64,000 nucleotides of DNA from an uncultured Neglectibacter sp. GTDB lineage: Bacteria > Bacillota > Clostridia > Oscillospirales > Acutalibacteraceae. Below, one piece after another: positions 38,299 to 47,236 of the stretch. The notes beneath the pieces were generated by a model. The model was not told the DNA's origin, did not search any database, and saw nothing but the letters and a program-made list of their open reading frames with translations. Position 1 is the stretch's first letter; each line of letters begins with the position of its first letter. The stretch spans positions 124,001-188,000 of the forward strand of contig CAMNSA010000004.1 in NCBI GenBank assembly GCA_946554335.1. The letters are read 5' to 3'. Both the position numbers and the translations under genes were made by a program.

Positions 38299-38969
38299 TG
38301 TATAAGATTTTTCTCATTGAGGACGATCCCGCGATCTCCAAAGCGGTGGAGGAACATCTCGCTCTGTGGGGCTATGAGGTGCGCGGGGTGAAAGATTTTC
38401 AAAGGGTGTGGGAGGATTTTCTGGATTTTTCTCCTCACCTGGTGGTGCTGGACCTGTCTCTCCCCTTTCAGAACGGGTTTCTGTGGTGCGAGAAGATCCG
38501 GGAAAGCTCCAAGACTCCCATCATCTTTCTCTCCGGCGCTGACAGCAGGGAAAACATCGTTACGGCCATCAATCTGGGAGGGGACGATTTCATTCCAAAG
38601 CCCTTCGACCTCTCCGTGCTCACCGCCAAGATCCAGGCCGTTCTGCGTAGGACCTACTCCTTTCCCGGCGGAGCAGACCGGCTGGAGCGTGCCGGGGCCG
38701 TGCTGGATCTGGGAGACGCCTGCCTTACCTATGAGGGAAAACGGCTGGAGCTTACCAAAAACGAGCTGAAGATCGTAAGGGTCCTGTTGGAAAACGCCGG
38801 GCATCCTGTTTCCCGCCGGGAGCTGATGCAGCGCCTTTGGGAAAGCGAAAGCTTTATTGACGGGAACACTTTGACCGTGAGCATGACAAGGCTCAGGAAA
38901 AAGCTCAGTGAGTTAGGGCTTACGGATTTCATTGTGACACAGAAGGGTCTTGGTTATCTGATTCACTAG
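38298..38969 (+). CDS. OmpR-type response regulator of a Bce-like system
   Basis: A 223-aa regulator: receiver domain with acidic pair EDD (8-10), phospho-acceptor Asp52 in VVLDLSLP and Lys in FIPKPFD, then a winged-helix domain with ELTKNELKIVRVLLENAG and TVSMTRLRKKLSELG. It pairs with the intramembrane-sensing kinase immediately downstream and should activate the BceAB-type transporter genes beyond it when peptide antibiotics are met. Confidence 0.9.
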   Translation: MYKIFLIEDDPAISKAVEEHLALWGYEVRGVKDFQRVWEDFLDFSPHLVVLDLSLPFQNGFLWCEKIRESSKTPIIFLSGADSRENIVTAINLGGDDFIPKPFDLSVLTAKIQAVLRRTYSFPGGADRLERAGAVLDLGDACLTYEGKRLELTKNELKIVRVLLENAGHPVSRRELMQRLWESESFIDGNTLTVSMTRLRKKLSELGLTDFIVTQKGLGYLIH

Positions 38970-39012
38970 TCGGATGGTTCCCATTCACTCCGTCCGGATG
39001 GAGGAGGCGCCT

Positions 39013-40005
39013 ATGAAGCTTTTAAAACGATATTTGAAAGACCGCAGGCGGGCTTTGCTGTGCGCCCTTACCCTTTTCGCTGTCTGCGCGTTTCTGTTGT
39101 TTCTTTACGCCTTTTCCATAGAGGACTTTTGCTATCTGAGCGCTGTGCTTGCCGCTGTTTTCCTGCTCTTTTTTATTTTTCCGGATTTTGTCTCCTACCG
39201 AAAGAAGGCCCAGGCCCTCTCACTTTTGAAGGAACATCCTCTGCAAAGTTCCCTTCCTTTAAGCTTTTCCCCCTCTCTTCCGGAAGAGCTTTTGCTGCAC
39301 GCCCTCGAAGAGCTTTCCCAGGCGCAGCGGGAGCTTTCTGCCGGGGTCCAGAAGGACCGGGAGGATCTGATGGACTATTACGCCTTGTGGGTCCATCAGA
39401 TCAAGACCCCGCTGACGGCCATGCGGCTGATCCTACAGTCGAAGCCGGAAGCGGAAAGCGAAGCTCTGCTACAGGAGCTGTTCCGGGTGGAGCGGTATCT
39501 GGAAATGCTCTTGGGATATCTGCGCCTGGGATCCTTTCATCAGGACCTTCGGCTGGAGCGCTGTGAGCTGAGGATGCTTGTGAGCGAGGCGGTAAAGAAG
39601 TTTGCGCCCGTATTTCTCTATCAGGACATCCGTTTAGAGCTTGCTCCCTTCCGCAAAGAGGTGATTACGGATCGGAAATGGATGGTCTTTGTGCTGGAAC
39701 AGCTGATCTCCAACGCCTTGAAGTATACGAAGGAGGGATCCCTCTCTATCCGGCTGGAGGAGGAAAGCACTTTGGTTTTGGAGGATACCGGCATCGGGAT
39801 CCTTCCGGAGGATCTGCCCAGGATCTTTGAACGGGGCTTTACCGGTTTCCAGGGCCGGAAAGAGAAAAGCTCTACCGGGCTGGGGCTGTACCTGGCAAAA
39901 CAGGTCCTGGACCGGCTGCGCACTCCCATTAAGATCACTTCTGTCCCGGGAAAGGGCACTGTCGTGCGCCTTTTTCTCGGGCGGGAAGACTTAGAGCATT
40001 ATTGA
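39013..40005 (+). CDS. BceS-like intramembrane-sensing histidine kinase
   Basis: A 330-aa kinase with two spans near its N-terminus and almost no outside loop (about 12-60), as in BceS-type kinases that sense through their transporter. The H box is WVHQIKTPLTAMR (His128), the N box EQLISNALKYT, the G boxes LEDTGIGI and STGLGLYLAK. The ATG at 39013 after GGAGGAGG was chosen over an upstream in-frame Met. It lies 43 bases after the response regulator. Confidence 0.9.
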   Translation: MKLLKRYLKDRRRALLCALTLFAVCAFLLFLYAFSIEDFCYLSAVLAAVFLLFFIFPDFVSYRKKAQALSLLKEHPLQSSLPLSFSPSLPEELLLHALEELSQAQRELSAGVQKDREDLMDYYALWVHQIKTPLTAMRLILQSKPEAESEALLQELFRVERYLEMLLGYLRLGSFHQDLRLERCELRMLVSEAVKKFAPVFLYQDIRLELAPFRKEVITDRKWMVFVLEQLISNALKYTKEGSLSIRLEEESTLVLEDTGIGILPEDLPRIFERGFTGFQGRKEKSSTGLGLYLAKQVLDRLRTPIKITSVPGKGTVVRLFLGREDLEHY

Positions 40006-40036
40006 TCTGTGTTCATCCCGGCTCCTTTTCTGCCGC

Positions 40037-40072
40037 AAAGAGCGGACTTACAATTTTGTAAGTCCGCTCTTT
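40037..40072 (+). terminator. Terminator / palindrome after the kinase gene
   Basis: AAAGAGCGGACTTACA (40037-40052) and TGTAAGTCCGCTCTTT (40057-40072), a perfect 16-bp stem with loop ATTT and a short T tract. TTGTAAG/CTGTAAG sequences recur at 40078-40084 and 40100-40106, so the inner palindrome might also serve as a regulator site. Confidence 0.75.
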
Positions 40073-40168
40073 CGTTATTGTAAGCCTGTCTTATAAATTC
40101 TGTAAGAAACGGCTTTTATACTTTCCTCAGAAACAAAAATCGTTATGCTGCAAAAAGGAGAGATCAAA

Positions 40169-40933
40169 GTGGCACTTTTAACCGTCGAGCATCTGAAAAA
40201 AATTTATACCACCCGTCTGGGCGGGGCGCAGATACAGGCCCTGTCCGATGTGAATTTCACGGTGGAAAAGGGAGAATTCGCCGCCATTATGGGAGAATCC
40301 GGTTCCGGAAAAACCACCCTGCTCAATGTGCTGGCCGGGCTGGACAAGCCCACCTCCGGCGAGGTTTTCCTCAATATGCGCAGCATCGTCTCCCTGGGAG
40401 AAAAGGAGATCTCCGCCTTTCGCCGGAACAACCTGGGCTTTGTGTTTCAGGACTTCAACCTCCTGGACACCTTCTCGGTACAGGACAACATCTTCCTGCC
40501 GCTGGTGCTGTCTGGGAAAAAATACGAGGAAATGCACCTAAGGCTCACGCCCATCGCTCAAAAGCTGGGGATCACGGACATCCTGCAAAAATTCCCCTAT
40601 GAGATCTCCGGAGGCCAAAAGCAGCGCACCGCCATTGCCCGGGCGATCATCACCAATCCTCAGCTGATTCTGGCGGACGAGCCCACCGGGGCCCTGGATT
40701 CCCGCTCTGCCGGTCAGATCATGGACATTTTCTCCGGCCTGAACCGGGAGGGCCAGACCATTTTGATGGTGACCCACTCCATCCAAGCCGCCAGTAAGGC
40801 AAACCGGATCCTCTTCATCGCGGACGGACAGGTGTTCCACCAGCTCTACCGCGGCGAAATGAGCGACCAGGAGCTGTACGGCAAGATCTCCGACACCCTC
40901 ACGGTGCTGGCCTCCGGAAGGGAGGCGCTGTAA
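40169..40933 (+). CDS. BceA-like ABC transporter ATPase
   Basis: A 254-aa MacB/Bce-type ATPase. Walker A GESGSGKTT, Q-loop FQDFNLLDTFSVQDN, signature ISGGQKQRTAIARA, Walker B LILADEPTGALD and the switch His in VTHS. It powers the FtsX-like permease downstream and should confer resistance to cell-wall-binding peptide antibiotics such as bacitracin. The GTG at 40169 is used because AAAGGAGAG lies 5 bases upstream; an ATG 24 bases earlier would leave no site. Confidence 0.93.
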   Translation: MALLTVEHLKKIYTTRLGGAQIQALSDVNFTVEKGEFAAIMGESGSGKTTLLNVLAGLDKPTSGEVFLNMRSIVSLGEKEISAFRRNNLGFVFQDFNLLDTFSVQDNIFLPLVLSGKKYEEMHLRLTPIAQKLGITDILQKFPYEISGGQKQRTAIARAIITNPQLILADEPTGALDSRSAGQIMDIFSGLNREGQTILMVTHSIQAASKANRILFIADGQVFHQLYRGEMSDQELYGKISDTLTVLASGREAL

Positions 40934-40935
40934 CC

Positions 40936-42939
40936 ATGGGAAAGGGCTTCTACTGGAAGCTTGCGCTGCAAAGCCTCAAAAAGAACCGCCGCGTTTACTT
41001 CCCCTTTCTGCTCTCCTCCACCGGCATCGTCATCATGTATTACATCTTAAACGCCCTGTCTCTGAGCATCGACCAGGACGCCATGTACGGAGGCGGCAGC
41101 GTGGCCGCCGTGATGGCGCTGGGCGTGTATGTGATCGCCGTTTTCGCCGTCCTGTTCCTGTTTTACACCAACAGCTTCATCATGAAACGCAGAAAAAAGG
41201 AGCTGGGGCTTTACAACATTCTGGGAATGCAGAAATGGCATATTGCGAAAATGATTTTTCGAGAGACTCTGCTCACCGCCGCCTGCGCCATTCTGTTGGG
41301 TCTGGGGCTGGGGGTCCTGTTCTCCAAGGCCATGTTTCTGCTTTTGGGAAAGATCCTCGCCGTAGAGCTTCCCATCCTGTTCCTGGTTCCCCCTCGGGCC
41401 GTGCTGAACACCGTCTGGCTCTTCTTCGGGATTTTCTTCGCCATCATGCTCTACAATATTTTACAGGTGCGTCTATCAAAGCCTATTGAGCTGCTTCACG
41501 GCGGGGAGACCGGCGAGAAAGAGCCCAAGGCTCACTGGCTGCTGGCGGTGTTGGGCATCCTGCTGCTGGGAGGCGGCTACTATCTGGCCGTTACCATCAC
41601 CTCTCCGCTGGACGCCCTTTCCTTCTTCTTCGTGGCGGTCATTCTGGTGATCTTAGGCACTTATCTGCTGTTTATCACCGGCATTACGGCTCTTTTGAAG
41701 CTATTGAAAAAGAATAAAGGCTTCTACTACCGGTCGAACCACTTCACCACCGTCTCCGGGATGCTGTACCGCATGAAGCAGAACGCGGCGGGCCTTGCCT
41801 CCATCTGTATTCTCTTCACCTGCCTGCTGGTGACGGTCTCCACCACCTTCTGCCTGTACACCGGAATGGACGACCTCATCCGCGCCCGTTATCCCCGCAA
41901 TATCATGATCTCCGCCGTAAATGCCAACGAAGCCGCTAAGGAGGGAATCCGCACAGCCGTGGAGGAAGAGTGCGAAAAGGCGGGGGTGAAGCCTTTGCGG
42001 GTGCTGGACCGCACCTATCGGTTCCTCACCGCTGCTCGGAAGGACAACCGCTTTTTGATGGACGAAAGCTTTTCCAGCACCTACAGCGTGATCGAACTTT
42101 TTACCCAGGAGGAATTTGTCCGGTTTTCGGGGCAGGACCCGAAGCTTACGGAAAATGAGGTTCTTCTTTCCGATCCAAGAAACACCTTCCCCCAAACGGA
42201 CAGCCTCGTTTTAGGCAGCACGGAATTCCGGCTCAAGAAAACCGATTATGATTTTTCCGGCGGAGAGCTCAATGCCCTGATCTATGAAACCTATTACCTC
42301 GTACTCCCCGATGAGGCCGCTGTGGAAAAGGCCCTGGGAACTATGGAAGGCGAATATGAAGCGCTTCCCCGGTATGCCTATGAATTTGACATAGAGGGAG
42401 GACGCGAGGAGATTGCCTCCCTGAGCCGCACCCTGGAAGAGCGTTGGGCCTCCGGCAAAATGGGCTCCGCCGTTAGCTTTGAGTACCTTTCCATTGAGGA
42501 TTCAGCCAGATCCTATGAAAGCTTTTTCTCTCTGTACGGCGGCCTGTTTTTCCTGGGAATGTTCCTGGGGCTCCTGTTTTTGCTGGGGACCGTGCTCATC
42601 ATCTACTACAAGCAGGTGTCCGAGGGCTACGAGGACGCAAAGCGCTTTTCCATCATGCAGCAGGTGGGTATGAGCCATAAAGAGGTGAAGAAGAGTATTC
42701 ACAGTCAGGTGCTTCTGGTATTTTTCCTGCCGCTTTTCACGGCGGTGCTGCATCTCATCTTCGCCTTTCCCATGCTTCGGAAGATCTTGGCCCTTTTGAA
42801 CATGGGGAACCTGTCGCTGATTCTGCTTTCCACTGTGGGAAGCATTGTAGTGTTCACGCTGATTTACACCGCGATCTATGCCGTCACAGCGCGCACCTAC
42901 TATAAAATCGTGTCCACTGAAGAGGAAAGCCGCCAGTAA
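40936..42939 (+). CDS. BceB-like ABC transporter permease
   Basis: A 667-aa permease with ten predicted spans. It has an N-terminal FtsX domain with MKRRKKELGLYNILGMQKWH, a large extracellular region between spans 7 and 8 (about 305-520), as in BceB proteins, and a C-terminal FtsX domain with EDAKRFSIMQQVGMSHKEVK. It starts 2 bases after the ATPase stop. The outer domain senses the peptide and signals to the kinase. A 10-bp hairpin follows the stop. Confidence 0.92.
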   Translation: MGKGFYWKLALQSLKKNRRVYFPFLLSSTGIVIMYYILNALSLSIDQDAMYGGGSVAAVMALGVYVIAVFAVLFLFYTNSFIMKRRKKELGLYNILGMQKWHIAKMIFRETLLTAACAILLGLGLGVLFSKAMFLLLGKILAVELPILFLVPPRAVLNTVWLFFGIFFAIMLYNILQVRLSKPIELLHGGETGEKEPKAHWLLAVLGILLLGGGYYLAVTITSPLDALSFFFVAVILVILGTYLLFITGITALLKLLKKNKGFYYRSNHFTTVSGMLYRMKQNAAGLASICILFTCLLVTVSTTFCLYTGMDDLIRARYPRNIMISAVNANEAAKEGIRTAVEEECEKAGVKPLRVLDRTYRFLTAARKDNRFLMDESFSSTYSVIELFTQEEFVRFSGQDPKLTENEVLLSDPRNTFPQTDSLVLGSTEFRLKKTDYDFSGGELNALIYETYYLVLPDEAAVEKALGTMEGEYEALPRYAYEFDIEGGREEIASLSRTLEERWASGKMGSAVSFEYLSIEDSARSYESFFSLYGGLFFLGMFLGLLFLLGTVLIIYYKQVSEGYEDAKRFSIMQQVGMSHKEVKKSIHSQVLLVFFLPLFTAVLHLIFAFPMLRKILALLNMGNLSLILLSTVGSIVVFTLIYTAIYAVTARTYYKIVSTEEESRQ

Positions 42940-42940
42940 A

Positions 42941-42964
42941 AAGACTGGGCTCCCGCCCAGTCTT
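42941..42964 (+). terminator. Hairpin after the Bce-like permease
   Basis: AAGACTGGGC / GCCCAGTCTT with loop TCCC, directly after the stop codon. There is no proper U-run, so termination may be weak. A second stem (GGCTCCGGC, 43034-43042, with GCCGGAGCC, 43061-43069) precedes the next small gene. Confidence 0.5.
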
Positions 42965-43088
42965 CCTCGAATTTTGCTTTGTGATTTGAAAAAATTTAAT
43001 TTGCTGACGCAAACCGCAAAATTTCGTAAAACGGGCTCCGGCGTCCCTGAGAAAAGGGCTGCCGGAGCCAACTGTTAGGAGGATGTGT

Positions 43089-43361
43089 ATGCTCTCGTTT
43101 CTCTTTGATCTGCTCTCGCTGTTGATTCACGGGCTTTTAGGGGTGCTGAAATACTGCTCTCAGGCCCTTTTTGCCGTCCTTTCTTTTCTCTCTTCCCTGC
43201 TGGTCTCTCCCATAAAATGGCTTCTCTCCTTTTTTCATGAGCACTGGGGGCTGCCCCTGCAATGGACCTCGCTCTATCTTCCCGTCCTTTTCTTCCTGTT
43301 CCTGCTATTGGCCCTTCTGGGCGTATGGGCCTTAGCTTCCGGGCTCAGGCGAAAAAAATAG
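43089..43361 (+). CDS. Small hydrophobic membrane protein
   Basis: A 90-aa protein with about three hydrophobic segments (LFDLLSLLIHGLLGVL, FAVLSFLSSLL, LYLPVLFFLFLLLALLGVWA) and a basic RRKK end. The start ATG at 43089 lies 6 bases after a strong TTAGGAGG, the main reason for calling it. Its 3' end overlaps the end of the convergent gerC gene by 30 bases. No family is recognised; it may be a membrane accessory of the Bce module or unrelated. Confidence 0.55.
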   Translation: MLSFLFDLLSLLIHGLLGVLKYCSQALFAVLSFLSSLLVSPIKWLLSFFHEHWGLPLQWTSLYLPVLFFLFLLLALLGVWALASGLRRKK

Positions 43362-44450
43362 GACCTGAAGCCTCGCCACTTCTACCTCTACCCGCACCTC
43401 ATACCGGCATTTTGCCATCAGCTCGCCCCAGCTTTCCCGCTTCTCCTTCCAGTACCCGGGGTGCTTCCGGTACAGAAGGTTCCCAAAGCCGAAAATATCG
43501 CAGTGTCCCTGCTTCACCGATTTTCTGAGCGCCCCCTCCACCTCTTTTTGCAAAAGCAGAGCGGTCTTTTCCTCCAGCTCCCGATAAAGCGACTCCCCGA
43601 TTCTGTCCCTTCCCTGGGAGATGGCGCTTACATCTGCCTGGACCTTCGCCTCAATGGAGAAGCGTGGCTCTTCCCCCGGAGTGATAAGCAGCTGCGTCTT
43701 TCCCGGACAGCTGGAGAGAGACAGGGTGATGTCTCCCGCCTTCTCAGTGGATACCACCATCTCGCTCTGTTCGATCCGATCCTTTACCGCCAGGAACCCC
43801 CTGGTGTCGTTAAGGTCGAGAAAGCCCTTCAGCCGGTACCCCTCAAAAAAGGCGGTGGAGGTGATCTCCACGCCGTTTTCCCCCGGCGCCAGAACGGGAA
43901 GATAAGCAGAACTGCCCTCCCGCTTTACTCCGTTCAAAAATTCCAGAATATCCATTCCCACTGTCTTCCCGTTGTAGCGACTGCTGTGAGAAAGCGTCTG
44001 AAGCTCTGACATTTTCAGGTATTTGCCATCCTTCTGGAAGGAAAGCACCTCTTCTGCTAAGCCCTGCGCCAGAAAAAGCTTTACGCTGGGGCGGGTATTG
44101 TAGTACCTGACGAAGAAGTCAAGAGCGTCCGCGAGGCCCTTTTCCGCACAGTCACTGCCGAACACCACCAGATAGTTGTGGGAATAGAAGGGTTCTCTGC
44201 CGGTGGAAAGAGAAAGGTTATTCAGCGCCTCCAATACGCTTTTCCCCTGGGACTTAAAATATTCCTCTCCCGCGTCATCCTGAGAAAGGGAGGAACGCAC
44301 CGTGACCACATATCCCTCCTCTCCCAGATCGATGCCGATCCCGTGGATCAAAAGCCGCTCATAGAGCTCTAAAAAACCCCTGCACCCGGAAAGGGAAACC
44401 ATCAGCAAAGCCGCCAGCAAAACGCAGCACAGGCGTTTACTTCTCTTCAT
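43332..44450 (-). CDS. gerC: Ger(x)C family germination lipoprotein
   Basis: A 372-aa spore germinant receptor C subunit. The signal peptide has the lipobox VSLSGC (Cys about 22), followed by the GerC domains with LLIHGIGIDLGEEGYVVTV, a central REPFYSHNYLVVFGSDCAEK segment and a C-terminal domain (EKTALLLQKEVEGALRKSVK, then CDIFGFGNLLYRKHP). It is lipid-anchored in the spore inner membrane with GerA and GerB. It overlaps gerB by 14 bases and is last of the operon. Confidence 0.93.
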   Translation of the reverse strand: MKRSKRLCCVLLAALLMVSLSGCRGFLELYERLLIHGIGIDLGEEGYVVTVRSSLSQDDAGEEYFKSQGKSVLEALNNLSLSTGREPFYSHNYLVVFGSDCAEKGLADALDFFVRYYNTRPSVKLFLAQGLAEEVLSFQKDGKYLKMSELQTLSHSSRYNGKTVGMDILEFLNGVKREGSSAYLPVLAPGENGVEITSTAFFEGYRLKGFLDLNDTRGFLAVKDRIEQSEMVVSTEKAGDITLSLSSCPGKTQLLITPGEEPRFSIEAKVQADVSAISQGRDRIGESLYRELEEKTALLLQKEVEGALRKSVKQGHCDIFGFGNLLYRKHPGYWKEKRESWGELMAKCRYEVRVEVEVARLQVLFFSPEPGS

Positions 44451-45528
44451 GGAGCTTCCTCCTTTGCCCAAAGGAATCACACAGCAGCACAATGAGCGGG
44501 ATCAGGAATCCCGCCGCCACCGTGGCGAAAAACTGCCCGCCGGTGTGCAGGACCACTCTCTGCACCGGCCCGGAACGCACGGTGAGAAAACCCAGCCCCA
44601 GCATCAAAAGGCACACAGCGACGGCGGAAAGCCGCTGGCTTTTCCCCTTGCCCAGCACCGAGCAGCACACCCGGCAGGCGTAAATGTCGCAGGCCGCCCG
44701 AATGATGATCCCCATCATCCAGATCCCCACGAACACCGCGTCCACCCGCTGCAAGGACTGGATCTCCGACAGGGAGGACAGGACATACACGGGAAAATTT
44801 TGAGTATAGGCATACCGGCCCAGGCATCCGGACAACAGAAACAGCAGGCCCCCCAAAAAGGCGGCCGCGCCTAAATTCCAAAGGGAGAAGCCCACGCCGC
44901 TTCTCCCTTTGACCATGGGAAGCAGTACCGCCATATCCGCAAACACGGAGGCTCTGGCCACGAAAAGCACCGTGCTGACAAGAGTCTGGTGAAATCCGTT
45001 TTGAAACAGCGGCTCCAGATTCTCCGTTTGGAAACGGGAGATCGCCGATCCAAATACCAGAATCATCCCCAGCATCAGAACCACAAAAATACACACCGCG
45101 CACCGGGACACAGCCTCCAAGCCCTTGATCGCCCCGTAAAGGGCCACCGCTCCGATGGATAAAATCACCCAAACAGAGGAAAAGTCCGGATTTATCGTGT
45201 CCATCAAAAAGATCTCGAACAGGGCAAAAACCGCCGCATTGGACCAAATAAAGTAGAGAAGATAAAATACCGGCACTGCTTTCCCCAGACCCCTCAGGGA
45301 AAGCTTTGCCACATCGTTGACATTGAGATAGGAATATTTTCTGTGCAAAATCCACACGGGAAGCACCATCAAAAACCCCAGCAGCATGGCCCCCACGCAG
45401 GAAACGATGCTGTCCAGCAGGTTTTCTCCCCCGGTGAACTGGGCGTTGAGAGCAATGGTGACCACCGCCCTGGATACGAACATCATCAAAAAGAACTGAG
45501 ACGCGCTGACCTTCGTTTTTCGCTGCAT
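44437..45528 (-). CDS. gerB: GerAB-type germination permease
   Basis: A 363-aa endospore germination permease of the APC-like fold with ten predicted spans, beginning MQRKTKVSASQFFLMMFVSR and ending with the hydrophilic LLCDSFGQRRKLHEEK. The B subunit binds the germinant, usually an amino acid, but the ligand cannot be told here. The ATG at 45528 has GGAAGG 7 bases upstream. It lies 33 bases after gerA and overlaps gerC, so the three form one operon. Confidence 0.93.
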   Translation of the reverse strand: MQRKTKVSASQFFLMMFVSRAVVTIALNAQFTGGENLLDSIVSCVGAMLLGFLMVLPVWILHRKYSYLNVNDVAKLSLRGLGKAVPVFYLLYFIWSNAAVFALFEIFLMDTINPDFSSVWVILSIGAVALYGAIKGLEAVSRCAVCIFVVLMLGMILVFGSAISRFQTENLEPLFQNGFHQTLVSTVLFVARASVFADMAVLLPMVKGRSGVGFSLWNLGAAAFLGGLLFLLSGCLGRYAYTQNFPVYVLSSLSEIQSLQRVDAVFVGIWMMGIIIRAACDIYACRVCCSVLGKGKSQRLSAVAVCLLMLGLGFLTVRSGPVQRVVLHTGGQFFATVAAGFLIPLIVLLCDSFGQRRKLHEEK

Positions 45529-45561
45529 CTGCACCCTTCCTTTCTTCCAACTGTGAGCGCC

Positions 45562-47028
45562 TTACTGCCCGATCTCCCGACTGCCGGGCATATCCTGTAC
45601 CTTGGCGTCCCAGCGGGAAAGGCGCTTCCAGCCGGCGCGCACCAAAACATCCCGAAAGAGAAGCCTGCCCTGAGAGGGGGAAACCGGCGACAGCACCGGG
45701 ACACCAAAAGAGCTTTCCCCACAGAGGTTCATCAAAAGAAAGCCCAGACCGATCATCACGCCCCAGACCCCCAGAAAATTCCCCACCAGAATAAAGGCCA
45801 GGCGAAGCAGCGACAAGGGCTCATAAAGTCTGGGCACCGCGTAGCCCGCAACGGCTGTCAGAGCGATCACCAGCAGGGACGGGGCGCTGACAAGCCCCGC
45901 CGATACCGCCGTATCCCCGATCACCAGCCCGCCCACGATGCTCACGGTGGTGGAAAGGCCCCGGGGCGCTCTAAGCCCCGCCTCCCGCATGATCTCATAC
46001 ATAAAATACAGCAAAAGAGATTCCAGCATGACGGGGAAGGGCGTCTGCGCCTGCGTCTGGGCGATCTTCAGCAGCAGCGCCTCCGGCAGAAGCTCCGGAT
46101 GGTGAGTGGTAACGGCCACATACGCCCCGGGCAGAAAGGCGCTGACAAAAAAGGCCAGGTATTTGAGCAGCCGGATAAAGGTGCCGTAAAAGGGCCGGGT
46201 GAGATAGTCGTCTAAGGTCTGGAAATTTTCCACAAACAGGAAGGGAAGCAGCAGCGCGCCGGGAGTGCCCTCCACCAAAAGCGCCACCCTGCCCTCCTCG
46301 ATCTTTCCGCACACCACATCCGGGCGCTCGGAGATTCCGACACCGCTGAAAACCGAGCCGCCCTTTTCCAGATATTCCACGAGATACCCCGCCCCCAGAA
46401 CCGTTTTCAGGTCGCAGGCGGCAAGGCGCTTGCGCACCTGCTCCAACACAGCTCTGGAGGCCACGCCCTCCAGATAGCAAAGCGCCACCGGTGTGCGGCT
46501 TTGGGTACCCACCACCAGTTTTTCAAATTTCAGAGAGGTGGTCTTCATTCTGCGGCGGATCATGGCCATATTGTTCTGGAAGCTTTCCGTGAAGCCGTCC
46601 TTCGCCCCCTGCTGCATCACCTCGTTCTGAGGCTCCTCCGGCCCGCGGGTGGCAAAGCCCTGTACGCCGAACACCAGCGCTTCCCCGCACCCGTCTATGC
46701 AAAGCACCGCGAAGCCGCTCATCAGGGCTTCCAGGATCTCGCTCATCTGCTTTTTCCTGCCCTGCTCCACAGCCCCCAGCACGCTTTTTTCAATAAACTG
46801 CATTTTTTCTTCGCCGGTCCCCTTGGGGATGCGCATTTCCATCAGCGGATTTAAAATGCTCAAAGTGATGGTCTGCTTGCTCACCAGCCCATCCAGGGAA
46901 AAGAGGGCCGCCCTTGTGCCCTCCAGGTCCAACTGCCTCAGCAGGAAATCCATGGCGTTTTGAAACTGTTCCTTGAAATATTCCTCATTTTCCTCCACCC
47001 TGGAGGAGATTTCCGCAAGCTCCCGCAC
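45562..47028 (-). CDS. gerA: GerAA-type germination receptor subunit
   Basis: A 488-aa GerA-family protein, the expected length. A soluble N-terminal domain (about 1-280) includes RMKTTSLKFEKLVVGTQSRT and GKIEEGRVALLVEGTPGALL, and 4-5 membrane spans follow (about 295-450), with FLPGAYVAVTTHHPELLPE and IVGGLVIGDTAVSAGLVSAP, both conserved in the family. The GTG at 47028 (site AAGGGGAAAG) was chosen; longer in-frame starts would run through a terminator-like hairpin. It opens the ger operon and supports a spore-forming host. Confidence 0.94.
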   Translation of the reverse strand: MRELAEISSRVEENEEYFKEQFQNAMDFLLRQLDLEGTRAALFSLDGLVSKQTITLSILNPLMEMRIPKGTGEEKMQFIEKSVLGAVEQGRKKQMSEILEALMSGFAVLCIDGCGEALVFGVQGFATRGPEEPQNEVMQQGAKDGFTESFQNNMAMIRRRMKTTSLKFEKLVVGTQSRTPVALCYLEGVASRAVLEQVRKRLAACDLKTVLGAGYLVEYLEKGGSVFSGVGISERPDVVCGKIEEGRVALLVEGTPGALLLPFLFVENFQTLDDYLTRPFYGTFIRLLKYLAFFVSAFLPGAYVAVTTHHPELLPEALLLKIAQTQAQTPFPVMLESLLLYFMYEIMREAGLRAPRGLSTTVSIVGGLVIGDTAVSAGLVSAPSLLVIALTAVAGYAVPRLYEPLSLLRLAFILVGNFLGVWGVMIGLGFLLMNLCGESSFGVPVLSPVSPSQGRLLFRDVLVRAGWKRLSRWDAKVQDMPGSREIGQ

Positions 47029-47114
47029 TTTTCTTTCCCCTTTCCGCGTATTTTGCTCTTTCGGAATAGCTTTTCCGGAAAGGGACCTTTTTATGTTGCC
47101 TTTCCCAAAAACCG

Positions 47115-47152
47115 GACAGCCGCCGGAAGCTTTTTCCTTCCGGGCGGCTGTC
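47115..47152 (-). terminator. Terminator-like hairpin upstream of gerA
   Basis: GACAGCCGCCGGAAG pairs with CTTCCGGGCGGCTGTC (one bulge) and is followed on the minus strand by CGGTTTTTGGG. Because it lies 87 bases upstream of gerA, between divergent genes, it could attenuate a gerA leader transcript. Confidence 0.45.
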
Positions 47153-47236
47153 TCATAAAATTTGATTTTTCGGGAACACTGGCTGTGACCCGGATCTGTT
47201 TTGTCCGCAAAAGATCCATAAAAAAGGGGGGCTTTT

